A stretch of 64,000 nt of DNA, from the NCBI RefSeq assembly GCF_000311865.1, contig NZ_HE978581.1, positions 280,549 to 344,548 of the forward strand, read 5' to 3'. The notes beneath the pieces were generated by a model. It worked only from the letters and a program-made list of their open reading frames with translations. It searched no databases and was not told the DNA's origin. Within the stretch, counting starts at the first letter, position 1, and each line of letters starts with the position of its first letter. Both the position numbers and the translations under genes were made by a program. This document shows positions 52,227 to 60,421 of this stretch, piece by piece. The stretch is from Peptoniphilus obesi ph1 (GTDB taxonomy: Bacteria; Bacillota; Clostridia; Tissierellales; Peptoniphilaceae).

Positions 52227-52326
52227 ATACAAGTCCTATAGGGACATAGTTGTGGAAACACAACCTATTAGATTTTGCGTTTTAGACGCATGGAGATACT
52301 TGAGAAATTGAGTATCTCCTTTTTTT
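52227..52326 (+). ncRNA. Structured small RNA downstream of the PemK-like gene
   Basis: About 100 bases from the predicted start to the T-run. Stems: GTCC/GGAC (52233-52245); a nine-pair hairpin with a GAAA loop (52246-52268, ATAG-TTGTG paired with CACAA-CTAT, one bulged C); TGCGT/ACGCA (52276-52290); and a 9-bp terminator stem GGAGATACT/AGTATCTCC (52292-52319) with seven T. There is no coding frame with a ribosome site. I recall a published 'PemK RNA motif' in Firmicutes near PemK genes and this may belong to it; not checked. Confidence 0.75.
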
Positions 52327-52341
52327 ATTATTGTTAATATA

Positions 52342-52356
52342 AGGGACAAAGTCCCT
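52342..52356 (+). terminator. Second short hairpin after the small RNA
   Basis: AGGGAC-AAA-GTCCCT, then an AT-rich run with six T. It could be a back-up terminator or the start of the ImmA leader. Confidence 0.4.
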
Positions 52357-52402
52357 ATATATTTTTTAAAACTAAAAGAACATAGGTTTTTATGAGGTCT
52401 TT

Positions 52403-52984
52403 ATGAATACATTAGAATATAACTTAAAATATGCCGTCAGTATGGCTAACTATATACATGGAAAAATTAAATACGAAGAGCAATTAATACCTATAGACTT
52501 AGAAGACATTTTAAAATATAGACAAGATATAACTGTAGTTAAACAAGATCTTTTAGGACTAGATGGCTTTAGCATGCATGATAGGGATAGTAAAAAATAT
52601 GTTGTAGCTATTGATAATGTTAACTTTGATCTAACTAGACAAAGATTTACACTCGCCCATGAACTAGGACACGTCTTTTTAAAACACCATACAAAAAATA
52701 AAAATCTAAATGCTTACATTAAGGAAAAGTCGGCTGATGCTTTTGCTGGAGAACTGCTTATGCCAAAGGACATTATGTATAAAACGGCTAAGTTTCTAGC
52801 TAACTATATATTAAATGCTTATGAGATTAGTTATACAGCTTATGAAATGAGAAGAAGATTTTTAAATAAAATGTATGATTTTGATAATGTAATTGAAAAC
52901 GAAAAAATATTAACTTTTGAAGATGTGATTGAATATACAAAACACTCTTCACTTTTAAATAAATATAATTTAGAAAAGGTTTGA
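52403..52984 (+). CDS. ImmA/IrrE family metallopeptidase
   Basis: 193 residues. Zinc motif FTLAHELGHVFLKH (HExxH) near 92 and a downstream KSADAFAGELLMP supplies the third ligand. In ICEBs1 and phages ImmA cleaves the CI-like repressor to induce the element. It lies in the lysogeny module after the PemK-like gene and RNA. GAGG before the ATG. Confidence 0.88.
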   Translation: MNTLEYNLKYAVSMANYIHGKIKYEEQLIPIDLEDILKYRQDITVVKQDLLGLDGFSMHDRDSKKYVVAIDNVNFDLTRQRFTLAHELGHVFLKHHTKNKNLNAYIKEKSADAFAGELLMPKDIMYKTAKFLANYILNAYEISYTAYEMRRRFLNKMYDFDNVIENEKILTFEDVIEYTKHSSLLNKYNLEKV

Positions 52985-53006
52985 TGAATATAAAAAGGAG
53001 AAATCT

Positions 53007-53906
53007 ATGATAAAAGAAATAGAAAATAATACTATACAAATTACATTAGAATTTTATAACGTGATAATTAAAGTATCTGAACAAAGAGATCTAAAAAATT
53101 TTAATTTGTCAGTTGAAGAATCCATCGAAAAATACTTTACTAACCTTAAGAATGAGTGTAAAAAATATGCAGAAAATTCTTCAGCAATAAACATTGAAGA
53201 TAGCGGTACATTTATTGAATTGCTTCCTACAGAAGAAAATATTATTTTTGGAATAATAGGAAAGTCTTCTGAAATAAAAGAAGGTGTTTTAAAAAGAATA
53301 AAAAACTCCAACGGTAAAGAAATTAATCAAACTGACCTTAATATTGAAAACTATAAATATTTTTTATTCGATATTGAGACATCAAAAGTTGTTGTTATGG
53401 TGAATTCAAATTATTCTGCATTTCAACAACCTTTTACAAAATTTCTAGAAAGTTTCAATTCTTCTTATTCCACTGTTATTAAAGTTGAAAGAGAAATCGA
53501 CAATGATATTGGAAATAAAATTAATAGAATGACTAGTGTATTAGAAACCGAAATGGAATTTGCAAAAAACTCTCAACTGACAGATTCGATATTAAGTTTT
53601 GAAGATGATTTTGGATTTTCTAATGATGATCTTACAAAAATTAAAATAAATCTTCAGGTTAGTAATGAGGCATCAGTTAGTAAGTTCAAAAAATTCATTA
53701 ATGATAAGCTAAAAATTGGAAATAATTTTAAAAACTTCAAAGTTACTACAAAAGACGAAAAGGATGAAACAGAAGTAATCGATTTAATTAAAAGATATTT
53801 AACTAAAAAAGTGACTATAGAACTAAAATCAGAGTATCTAAAAGATAGTGCTAAAATATATTTTAAAGAAATAAAAAAAGCTCTGTCAAAGAGCTTAATT
53901 AACTAG
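53007..53906 (+). CDS. Soluble accessory protein of unknown function
   Basis: 299 residues with no membrane helix. Mixed alpha/beta; YKYFLFDIETSKVVVMVNSNYSAFQQPF in the middle, a Lys-rich C-terminus. GGAG before the ATG. Convergent with the four-helix membrane gene, overlapping by eight bases. The pair has sizes and topology like RexA/RexB of lambda, but I see no clear sequence link. Confidence 0.55.
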   Translation: MIKEIENNTIQITLEFYNVIIKVSEQRDLKNFNLSVEESIEKYFTNLKNECKKYAENSSAINIEDSGTFIELLPTEENIIFGIIGKSSEIKEGVLKRIKNSNGKEINQTDLNIENYKYFLFDIETSKVVVMVNSNYSAFQQPFTKFLESFNSSYSTVIKVEREIDNDIGNKINRMTSVLETEMEFAKNSQLTDSILSFEDDFGFSNDDLTKIKINLQVSNEASVSKFKKFINDKLKIGNNFKNFKVTTKDEKDETEVIDLIKRYLTKKVTIELKSEYLKDSAKIYFKEIKKALSKSLIN

Positions 53907-54351
53907 ACTTATAAGAATATTTTAGTATCTGATAAAACTGATAGACACTAGTTACAGTTTCTGATATTCCAAAAATAAAAATATAAGTTATTAAACTAAA
54001 ATATTCTGTGAATAATCCTAAGATCATTGCTGAAATCAAAAAGATAATTCCAAGTAGAAGTGTTTTAAAGACGATATTAATGGTCTTATTAAATTTTAAT
54101 AGTTCAATAAATTTATTATTAGGTAATGACATTAAAATTCCATATGTTGTAAATAAAAAACCTGCCATTATCCCACTTAAATTAATTATATTATCAAGAA
54201 AATTTTGAGTACCAGATATATTAATTACATTAATTTTATTTAGGATTTTAAAAGCAAATATTCCAATTAAAGGATTTATTAAATATATATATTTTCTTGA
54301 TAGTTCTAGTAACCTTTGTTTGGAATTATATATTTTAATATTTTTATTCAT
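53899..54351 (-). CDS. Four-helix membrane protein (accessory)
   Basis: 150 residues. Hydrophobic stretches YIYLINPLIGIFAFKIL, IINLSGIMAGFLFTTYGILM, INIVFKTLLLGIIFLISAMILGLF and LITYIFIFGISETVTSVY. No enzyme motif. Lies between integrase and the soluble partner, where phages place superinfection-exclusion genes. Confidence 0.55.
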   Translation of the reverse strand: MNKNIKIYNSKQRLLELSRKYIYLINPLIGIFAFKILNKINVINISGTQNFLDNIINLSGIMAGFLFTTYGILMSLPNNKFIELLKFNKTINIVFKTLLLGIIFLISAMILGLFTEYFSLITYIFIFGISETVTSVYQFYQILKYSYKSS

Positions 54352-54474
54352 AGTCTCACCTATCCTTTGAACTATAAAAATATATATTTGTTTCTAAATT
54401 ATATATACCAATTTAAAATAAATCAATTTAAAAAAGTAAAATTAATTGTAACTTTAATCAAAAAATATCATAAA

Positions 54475-54510
54475 TAAAAAGCCCCGCCTTGCTCCAACAA
54501 GAACGGGACT
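54475..54510 (-). terminator. Leftward terminator between integrase and membrane gene
   Basis: Stem AGTCCCG/CGGGGCT plus inner CTTG/CAAG (54480-54510), then TTTTTATTT on the minus strand. No minus-strand phage gene is upstream, so it would stop transcription entering from tRNA-Leu through the integrase gene. Confidence 0.65.
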
Positions 54511-54517
54511 AATAAGA

Positions 54518-54561
54518 TCATATGTTATGACCCAAAATTCATATTTATTATAACATATGAC
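54518..54561. repeat. Inverted pair of arm-type repeats
   Basis: TCATATGTTAT (54518-54528) and ATAACATATGA (54550-54560). The second belongs to the 13-mer also found at 36425-36437. It precedes the integrase ribosome site and may bind integrase or excisionase. Confidence 0.5.
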
Positions 54562-54594
54562 CTGCCTTTTTAAAAATAAAGGAGGTTATTTTTT

Positions 54595-55765
54595 ATGGCA
54601 AATTATGGCTTTGGTAGTTTAACTTATACTATGAGAAATAATAAAAAATATTGGACAGGTAGAGTCTATGTAGGAGAAGATTTAGAAGGTAATCAAATAA
54701 GAAAATCATTTTCAGGATATAACAAATCTAAAGTTATTGAAAAAATGAAAAAAGCTCAAGTTTCTACAAACATTTCAGGCATTTATAATAGTGGAAATGA
54801 AACATTAGGTCAATTTTTATCTAATTGGTTATTTAATATAAAAATCAAAGAAGTAAAATCTACAACCTTAAATAGATATGATCAACTTCTAAGACTTTAT
54901 ATTTTAAAATATCCATTTTCAAAAGTAAAAATTAAAGACATAACTATATTAAATTTACAAATTTTCATAAATAAAATATCTGAAAATACTAACTCCATGA
55001 ACATAACAAGAGACGTATTAAGTTTAATAAAAATGTGTCTAACATACTCAATCACTCTAGGAATGTTAGATAATAACCCTGCTGAATATATTAAAATACC
55101 TAAAATAGAAAACCAGTAAGTTCAAACAAATATAGGATTTTTTCACAAGAAGAACAAGATAAAGTAATAGTTTATTTAGATTTTGAAAACGTAGTGGATC
55201 AAATGATTTTTTTAGATTTTTTCACAGGACTTAGAAGAAATGAGATAAGAGCTTTGCAATGGGGAGCTTTTAAAGATGGCTTTTTAGAAATTAATAAACA
55301 ACTTGGAAGAGAATATACTTTTGAGAATAATAAATCAAAAGTATATAGCAATAAACTACGTTCCTTAAAAACTGAAAGCTCTCTTAGATCCTTACCTCTT
55401 CCTTTGGTTGCAATAAATCTATTAAATAAAATTAAAGTTGAGTCCGCTAAAAAATATTTTAGACTTGGTTTAAAATTTAATGATGATAGTTTCATATTCA
55501 CAGATGATTTATGCAAACCTATTGAAGAAAAACGAGCAAACAGAAGACTTAAATCAATATGTAAAAAATTAGAAATAGATCCTTTCACTCAATAAGACAC
55601 TCATACGCTACAAGATTATTTGAGCAAGAAGTCGATATAAAAACAGTTCAGGAATTATTAGGTCATTCGAATTATAAAACAACTTTAGAAATTTATATTC
55701 ATGTTATGCCAGATCAAAAGAAAAAAGCTATTACAATTTTTGATAAGATTTACAAAACTTTATAA
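54595..55765 (+). pseudogene. int: Tyrosine integrase, two frameshifts
   Basis: Three frames together give a complete phage integrase: arm-binding N-terminus (MANYGFGSLTYTMRNNKKYW), core-binding domain, then catalytic TGLRRNE (Arg I), [10 protein letters not shown] (His-x-x-Arg), LLGHSN and TTLEIYIHV (Tyr). First break: one A missing from an A-run at 55109-55112 (IE|KPVSSNKYRIFS). Second: near 55578-55592 before HSIRHS, loss of 1 or 7 bases. Stop TAA 55763-55765. Without integrase the element cannot excise. Confidence 0.85.
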
Positions 55766-55767
55766 AA

Positions 55768-55786
55768 AGTTGGCACTTTGTTGGCA
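55768..55786 (+). repeat. Right integrase-arm-like repeat
   Basis: Same 19 bases as 36399-36417; the 11-mer GTTGGCACTTT occurs twice in tandem here. Confidence 0.7.
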
Positions 55787-55892
55787 CTTTTTTTGTAAAA
55801 ATATGTAAAAGCGTGTAATTTTATAATTATTACACGCTTCACAAATGTGTATATTTAGCCTTTTTGTAATTTTGCGTAAACATACATATCCC

Positions 55893-55913
55893 TTTGGTGC
55901 CAAAGGCGGGACT
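55893..55913 (+). repeat. attR core within tRNA-Leu
   Basis: 21-base sequence equal to attL, covering the tRNA 3' end, CCA and two following bases. Confidence 0.92.
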
Positions 55914-55981
55914 TGAACCCGCACGATGTTGCCACCGCCAGATTTTGAGTCTGGTACGTCTGCCAATTCCGTCACTTTGGC
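55895..55981 (-). tRNA. tRNA-Leu (CAA anticodon), prophage target
   Basis: 87 bases with acceptor stem GCCAAAG/CTTTGGC, encoded CCA, long variable arm and anticodon loop CTCAAAA (CAA). The gene is intact; the phage restored the 3' end. Confidence 0.93.
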
Positions 55982-56085
55982 TCATCGTATTTATATAATT
56001 TATCACTTTATAGAAAATAAATCAATAATTAATCTTAATAAAAAATTTCCTATAATGTATAATCAAAATTAGGGAGTGATTTAAT

Positions 56086-58743
56086 TTGAATAAGAAAATA
56101 CTTATAGTTGATGGGTCTTCTTTATTTTTTAGGGCCTTTTATGCTCTACCTTTATTAAAAACAAAAAGAGGAATTTATACCAATGCTATTTATGGTTTTA
56201 TTTCTATGCTAGAAAATGCAATAGAAAAAGTAGATCCTCAATATATAGTTACTTGTTTTGACATGAAAGGAAAAACATTTAGAACAGATATTTATGATGA
56301 TTACAAAGGAAATAGACAAAAAACTCCAAGTGAACTTGAACAACAATTTCCTATTGTTAGAGAAATTTTAAAAGCTATGAATATAAAAGCTTTAGAATCT
56401 CCAATATATGAGGCCGATGATATAGCAGGAACTATTGCAAGTCTTGCTAATGAAAATGATATAGAAGCTATTCTTTTAACTGGCGATAGAGACTATTTTC
56501 AATTAGCAAATAAAAATACAAAAATCTTATTTACAAAAAAAGGTATAACTGACCTAGATATTATTACAGAAGATTCTATAGAAAAATCTTATCAAATCAA
56601 TCCAAATCAATTAATCGATATCAAGGGTTTAATGGGAGATAAATCTGATAATATACCAGGTGTGCCTGGAATTGGAGAAAAAACAGCCCTTAAATTGATC
56701 CATCAATTCTCTAGTATGGAAAATATATACGATAACTTAGATGAAGTTTCTGGAAAGAAATTAAAAGAAAACCTTGAAGAAAATAAGGCACAAGCCTTTA
56801 TGAGTAAAAAATTAGGTACAATTGTTAAAAATGTTCCTTTAGATGAAGAAATAGACGATTTTAAAAGAGTTGAATATGATTATGATACTCTATCAGATAT
56901 GTATAGAGAATATGAATTTAACACTCTTATAAAAAGACTTCCAGACCAATATCAAAAAGAAGAATTTGTTGAGGTTAATGACAGCTTTTTAGAATATGAA
57001 GAAAAAAGCGTAGATGATTTAATCTCTACTATAAAAAATAAAAAATCCTTCTCTTTTAAATTTATAAGTGATGGAAAAATTTATGAAGAAGTCTTTCCTA
57101 GCTATCTTGCTATAAAAACTAAAGATGACAAGGTAAACTTTATCAGCCTAGAAAATCAAGACACAATTAAAAAGTTTAAAGAAGTATTTGAAGATAAGTC
57201 TATAGAAAAACTGGGTCATGAATTAAAAGAAGATATAATAATCTTAAAATATTACAAGATTGAATTAAACAATTTTATACATGATTCAAAGATTGCTGAA
57301 TATTTATTAAATGCAACTCAATCAAATTATGATATAGATAATCTTTCAAATATCTATTTTAATTATTCCTACAAGAGCGAAGAAGACTTGCTTGGCAAGG
57401 GTGTAAAAAAGAAAAACTTTTCTGATATAGAAGAAGATGAGCTTAAGAAATACTACTCTTTTATCTTAAATTTAGTCTATAAATTATATGAAAAACAAAT
57501 TGAAAAAATAAAAGATTACGGCATGGAAAATCTTTACTACGAAGTTGAACTTCCTCTAGTTGAAGTTTTAAGTTCCATGGAGCTAATCGGAGTCAATACC
57601 AAAAGTGAAATTTTAGATGAAATTGGCGACGATTTAGATAAAAGAATTGAAGATCTAAAAGAAAAAATTTATAAAGAAGCTGGAGAAGAATTTAATATAA
57701 ATTCAACCAAAAAATTAAGCGAAATTCTTTTTGAAAAGATGGATCTACCAGTAATTAAAAAAACAAAAACTGGCTATTCTACTAGTGCTGAGGTTTTAGA
57801 AAAACTTGCACCAAAAGCTGAAATAGCATCCTATATCTTAGATTATAGACAGTTTACAAAATTAAAATCTACCTATATTGATGGTTTAAAAGAATTAATA
57901 AACAAAAAAACTGGAAGAATTCATTCCCACTTTAACCAAACAGTTACATCAACCGGAAGAATTTCATCAACTGAACCTAACCTACAAAACATACCTATAA
58001 GAACAGAGGAAGGAAGACTGATTAGAAAAGCCTTTATATCATCTGATTCAGGAAAACTTGTAGATGCTGACTATTCACAAATTGAACTTAGGGTTCTTGC
58101 ATCTGTTTCTGAAGATAAAAATATGATAGATGCTTTTAATCATGATGAAGATATTCATAGAAGGACAGCTTCAGAAGTTTTTCATGTAGATTTTGATGAT
58201 GTTACTCCCCTTATCAGATCAAGGGCAAAAGCAGTAAACTTTGGAATAGTTTATGGCATTTCTGATTATGGTTTGTCACAAAACTTAAATATTTCAAGAA
58301 AAGAAGCTGGCGAATATATAGATAATTATTTAAACCACTATCAAGGAATACAAGACTATATGAAATCTATAGTTGAAAAAGCTAAAAAAGATGGTTATGT
58401 AGAAACTTTATTAAAAAGAAGGCGTTATATTCCAGAATTAAATGCTAAAAACTTTAATATCAGAAGTTTTGGAGAAAGAATAGCAATTAATACTCCAATA
58501 CAAGGATCTGCAGCAGATATAATAAAAATTGCTATGGTTAAAATTTATAATGAATTAAAAGAAAAAAATATGAAATCTAAATTAATTCTACAAATTCATG
58601 ACGAACTTGTTGTCGATGCAAGCGAAGATGAAATCGATCAAGTTAAGGATATGATGATTGAAGTAATGGAATCTGCCATAAAACTTAAAGTTGATTTAAA
58701 GGTTGATTTACAGATAGGAAATAGTTTGTATGAAACAAAATAA
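56086..58743 (+). CDS. polA: DNA polymerase I
   Basis: Repair and Okazaki-fragment polymerase, 885 residues, TTG start with GGGAG nine bases upstream. 5'-nuclease domain (1-~290; ILLTGDRDYFQLA, GLMGDKSDNIPGVPGIGEKTA), inactive exonuclease domain (~300-480, where the catalytic DxE of E. coli is not visible), polymerase domain with RxxxKxxxFGIVYG (RSRAKAVNFGIVYGISDYG), DYSQIELR and LQIHDELV. Proofreading is therefore unlikely, as in many Firmicutes. Confidence 0.96.
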   Translation: MNKKILIVDGSSLFFRAFYALPLLKTKRGIYTNAIYGFISMLENAIEKVDPQYIVTCFDMKGKTFRTDIYDDYKGNRQKTPSELEQQFPIVREILKAMNIKALESPIYEADDIAGTIASLANENDIEAILLTGDRDYFQLANKNTKILFTKKGITDLDIITEDSIEKSYQINPNQLIDIKGLMGDKSDNIPGVPGIGEKTALKLIHQFSSMENIYDNLDEVSGKKLKENLEENKAQAFMSKKLGTIVKNVPLDEEIDDFKRVEYDYDTLSDMYREYEFNTLIKRLPDQYQKEEFVEVNDSFLEYEEKSVDDLISTIKNKKSFSFKFISDGKIYEEVFPSYLAIKTKDDKVNFISLENQDTIKKFKEVFEDKSIEKLGHELKEDIIILKYYKIELNNFIHDSKIAEYLLNATQSNYDIDNLSNIYFNYSYKSEEDLLGKGVKKKNFSDIEEDELKKYYSFILNLVYKLYEKQIEKIKDYGMENLYYEVELPLVEVLSSMELIGVNTKSEILDEIGDDLDKRIEDLKEKIYKEAGEEFNINSTKKLSEILFEKMDLPVIKKTKTGYSTSAEVLEKLAPKAEIASYILDYRQFTKLKSTYIDGLKELINKKTGRIHSHFNQTVTSTGRISSTEPNLQNIPIRTEEGRLIRKAFISSDSGKLVDADYSQIELRVLASVSEDKNMIDAFNHDEDIHRRTASEVFHVDFDDVTPLIRSRAKAVNFGIVYGISDYGLSQNLNISRKEAGEYIDNYLNHYQGIQDYMKSIVEKAKKDGYVETLLKRRRYIPELNAKNFNIRSFGERIAINTPIQGSAADIIKIAMVKIYNELKEKNMKSKLILQIHDELVVDASEDEIDQVKDMMIEVMESAIKLKVDLKVDLQIGNSLYETK

Positions 58744-59338
58744 AAAAATAATAGCAATAACTGGCAGCATATCTACAGGAAAATCTACAATTTCTAATAT
58801 TATAAGAGAGCTTGGTTATCAAGTTCTTGACCTAGACAAGATAGGTCACGAAATCCTAGATGATCCTGAAATTAATGAAAAAGTCTCAAAAGCCTTTAAT
58901 CAAGACTTTACTGAAAATGGCAAATTTTCTAGAAAAAAATTATCAAAATATATTTTCAAGGATAAAAATGATAGGGAAAAATTAGATAAATTAAATTCTA
59001 TTCTTCACAGAGAAATATTTAATAAACTAAACCAATCAATAGAAGAATCTAAAGAAAAAATTATCTTTGTAGATATTCCTTTAATTATTGAATTAATGGA
59101 CACTCTCGATGACTATGATTTTAGCTATGATGAACTTTGGCTTGTTTATGTAGATAGAAATGAACAAGAAAAAAGATTGATGTTAAGAGATAATATTTCA
59201 AGAGAAGAGGCTAGGCAAAAAATCAACACTCAAATGTCTATCGAAGACAAGAAAAAGTATGCAGATGAAATTATAGAAAATTATGATTTAGAAGATGCTA
59301 AAAATCAAATTCAAAAACTCGTAAAAAATTTAATTTAG
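58730..59338 (+). CDS. coaE: Dephospho-CoA kinase
   Basis: Last step of coenzyme A synthesis. P-loop ITGSISTGKST at ~10-20, DLDKIGHEIL, FVDIPLIIEL. 202 residues. It overlaps polA by 14 bases, a common Firmicutes arrangement. Confidence 0.94.
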   Translation: MKQNKKIIAITGSISTGKSTISNIIRELGYQVLDLDKIGHEILDDPEINEKVSKAFNQDFTENGKFSRKKLSKYIFKDKNDREKLDKLNSILHREIFNKLNQSIEESKEKIIFVDIPLIIELMDTLDDYDFSYDELWLVYVDRNEQEKRLMLRDNISREEARQKINTQMSIEDKKKYADEIIENYDLEDAKNQIQKLVKNLI

Positions 59339-59348
59339 TATAAAAAAT

Positions 59349-59378
59349 AAGCTTGTAGTTTTTTCTACAAGCTTTTTT
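59349..59378 (+). terminator. Terminator of polA-coaE, shared with tRNA-Leu
   Basis: Ten-base arms AAGCTTGTAG/CTACAAGCTT with TTTTTT loop, then a T-run that merges into the tRNA CCA end. T-rich also on the minus side. Confidence 0.88.
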
Positions 59379-59463
59379 GGTGCGGAAGAAGAGACTTGAA
59401 CTCTCACGCGATTTCTCGCACATGCCCCTCAAACATGCCTGTCTGCCATTCCAGCACTTCCGC
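59378..59463 (-). tRNA. tRNA-Leu (GAG anticodon)
   Basis: 86 bases, acceptor stem GCGGAAG/CTTCCGC, encoded CCA, anticodon loop TTGAGGG (GAG), long variable arm. Confidence 0.92.
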
Positions 59464-59540
59464 TAATAAGATTTATTATAACATATTTTTTACTTTTAAT
59501 TTTAGTCTAGTTATAAAATTCTGCTTGCAATAATAAATAA

Positions 59541-59569
59541 TTAACTTGGGTATTATTAAAGTATATAAT
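59541..59569 (+). promoter_or_regulatory. Candidate promoter of the SDR gene
   Basis: TTAACT (59541-59546), 17 bases, TATAAT (59564-59569). Confidence 0.5.
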
Positions 59570-59590
59570 TAAAAATTTTGGAGGTATAAA

Positions 59591-60337
59591 TTGAAATTAA
59601 AAGATAAAGTAGCAATAATAACTGGTGCAAGCTCTGGCTTTGGCAAAGCTTCTGCCCTATTATTTGCTAAGGAAGGTGCAAAACTTGTCTTAGTTGCAAG
59701 AAAAGAATCTTCCTTAAAAGAAACTGAAAATGAAATTAAAAAGCTAGGTGCAGAAGTAATAAGTATTCCTGCTGATGTTTCCAGTGAAGAAAATATTAAA
59801 AAAATAATAGAAACTTCTGTTGAAAAATTCAGAAAAATAGACATAATCTTTAATAATGCTGGAACTTTTGGTCCTGGAAATGTTGAAGAAACTGATTTAG
59901 AAACTTGGAATAAGGTTATGAATATAAACTTAACAAGCATTTTCTTAATGGCAAAATATGCTATGAAGTATTTAAAAGAAAGCAAAGGATCAATTATTAA
60001 TACGGCATCTGCTGGTGGATTAATAGGTTTTCCACAAGCTGCTTCTTATGCTGCATCAAAGGGTGCTGTAATTTCTTTAACCAGATCAATTGCAGTAGAT
60101 TATGCAAAAGATGGAGTTAGATGTAATGCAATTTGTCCTGGAACTTCAGCAACTAATATGACAGAAGAAGTTTTAAAAGTTCCTGAACTTTGTGAAGGCT
60201 TCCTTGCTCCAATTCCTTTACACAGGTTTGGAAATCCAGAAGATGTTGCTCATGCTGCTTTATATTTAGCAAGTGATGATTCATCTTATGTTACTGGAAT
60301 CAGCCTTCCAGTTGATGGTGGTTGGACAATGGCTTAA
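59591..60337 (+). CDS. SDR family NAD(P)-dependent oxidoreductase
   Basis: 248 residues, TTG start with GGAGG six bases upstream. TGASSGFGKA (nucleotide loop, ~11-20), NNAG near 88, Ser then YAASK (catalytic Tyr and Lys, near 153-157), and CPGTSATNM. Classical short-chain dehydrogenase; the closest types are 3-oxoacyl reductase or glucose dehydrogenase-like, substrate not deducible. Own promoter and terminator. Confidence 0.9.
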   Translation: MKLKDKVAIITGASSGFGKASALLFAKEGAKLVLVARKESSLKETENEIKKLGAEVISIPADVSSEENIKKIIETSVEKFRKIDIIFNNAGTFGPGNVEETDLETWNKVMNINLTSIFLMAKYAMKYLKESKGSIINTASAGGLIGFPQAASYAASKGAVISLTRSIAVDYAKDGVRCNAICPGTSATNMTEEVLKVPELCEGFLAPIPLHRFGNPEDVAHAALYLASDDSSYVTGISLPVDGGWTMA

Positions 60338-60344
60338 AAAAATT

Positions 60345-60384
60345 AAAGACCAAATAATGTGGTAACCCCATTATCTGGTCTTTT
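60345..60384 (+). terminator. Terminator after the SDR gene
   Basis: Long stem beginning AAAGACCA and ending TGGTCTTT with inner ATAATG/CATTAT pairs, then TTTTTT. Confidence 0.88.
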
Positions 60385-60421
60385 TTATGCAAATTTTTAA
60401 TTATTAAATTTTATAATTATT

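Larger units (their letters stand above)
36319..55913. mobile_element. Defective prophage integrated in tRNA-Leu(CAA)
   Basis: Bounded by the 21-bp att repeats. It contains a tyrosine integrase, CI/Cro-like regulators with operators, an excisionase-like gene, replication genes (Gp157, Sak4-like ATPase, DUF669/SSB-like, replisome organiser, VRR-NUC), terminase remnants, holins and amidase. Head, portal and nearly all tail genes are missing, joined by a fusion ORF near 40630. Eight genes are broken in total. Size is 19.6 kb against ~35-45 kb expected for a siphovirus prophage. Several accessory genes are intact. Confidence 0.93.

Noticed and set aside
54518-54561. Inverted TCATATGTTAT pair as a terminator
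   Set aside because: No T-run after it, and the unit recurs at the far end of the prophage, which fits protein binding sites better.
55199-55588. Minus-strand frame of 129 codons within the integrase
   Set aside because: Shadow frame; the plus strand carries clear integrase catalytic motifs.
37265-55765. TAA read as an amino acid (alternative code) to explain in-frame stops
   Set aside because: TAA ends many intact core genes here, and the other lesions are frameshifts.
36319-55913. Frameshifts as sequencing errors only
   Set aside because: About 44 kb of flanking genes with just as many homopolymers show none; still, raw reads should be checked.
59541-60337. SDR gene as fabG
   Set aside because: It stands alone without fatty-acid genes, and the motifs are common to all classical SDRs.
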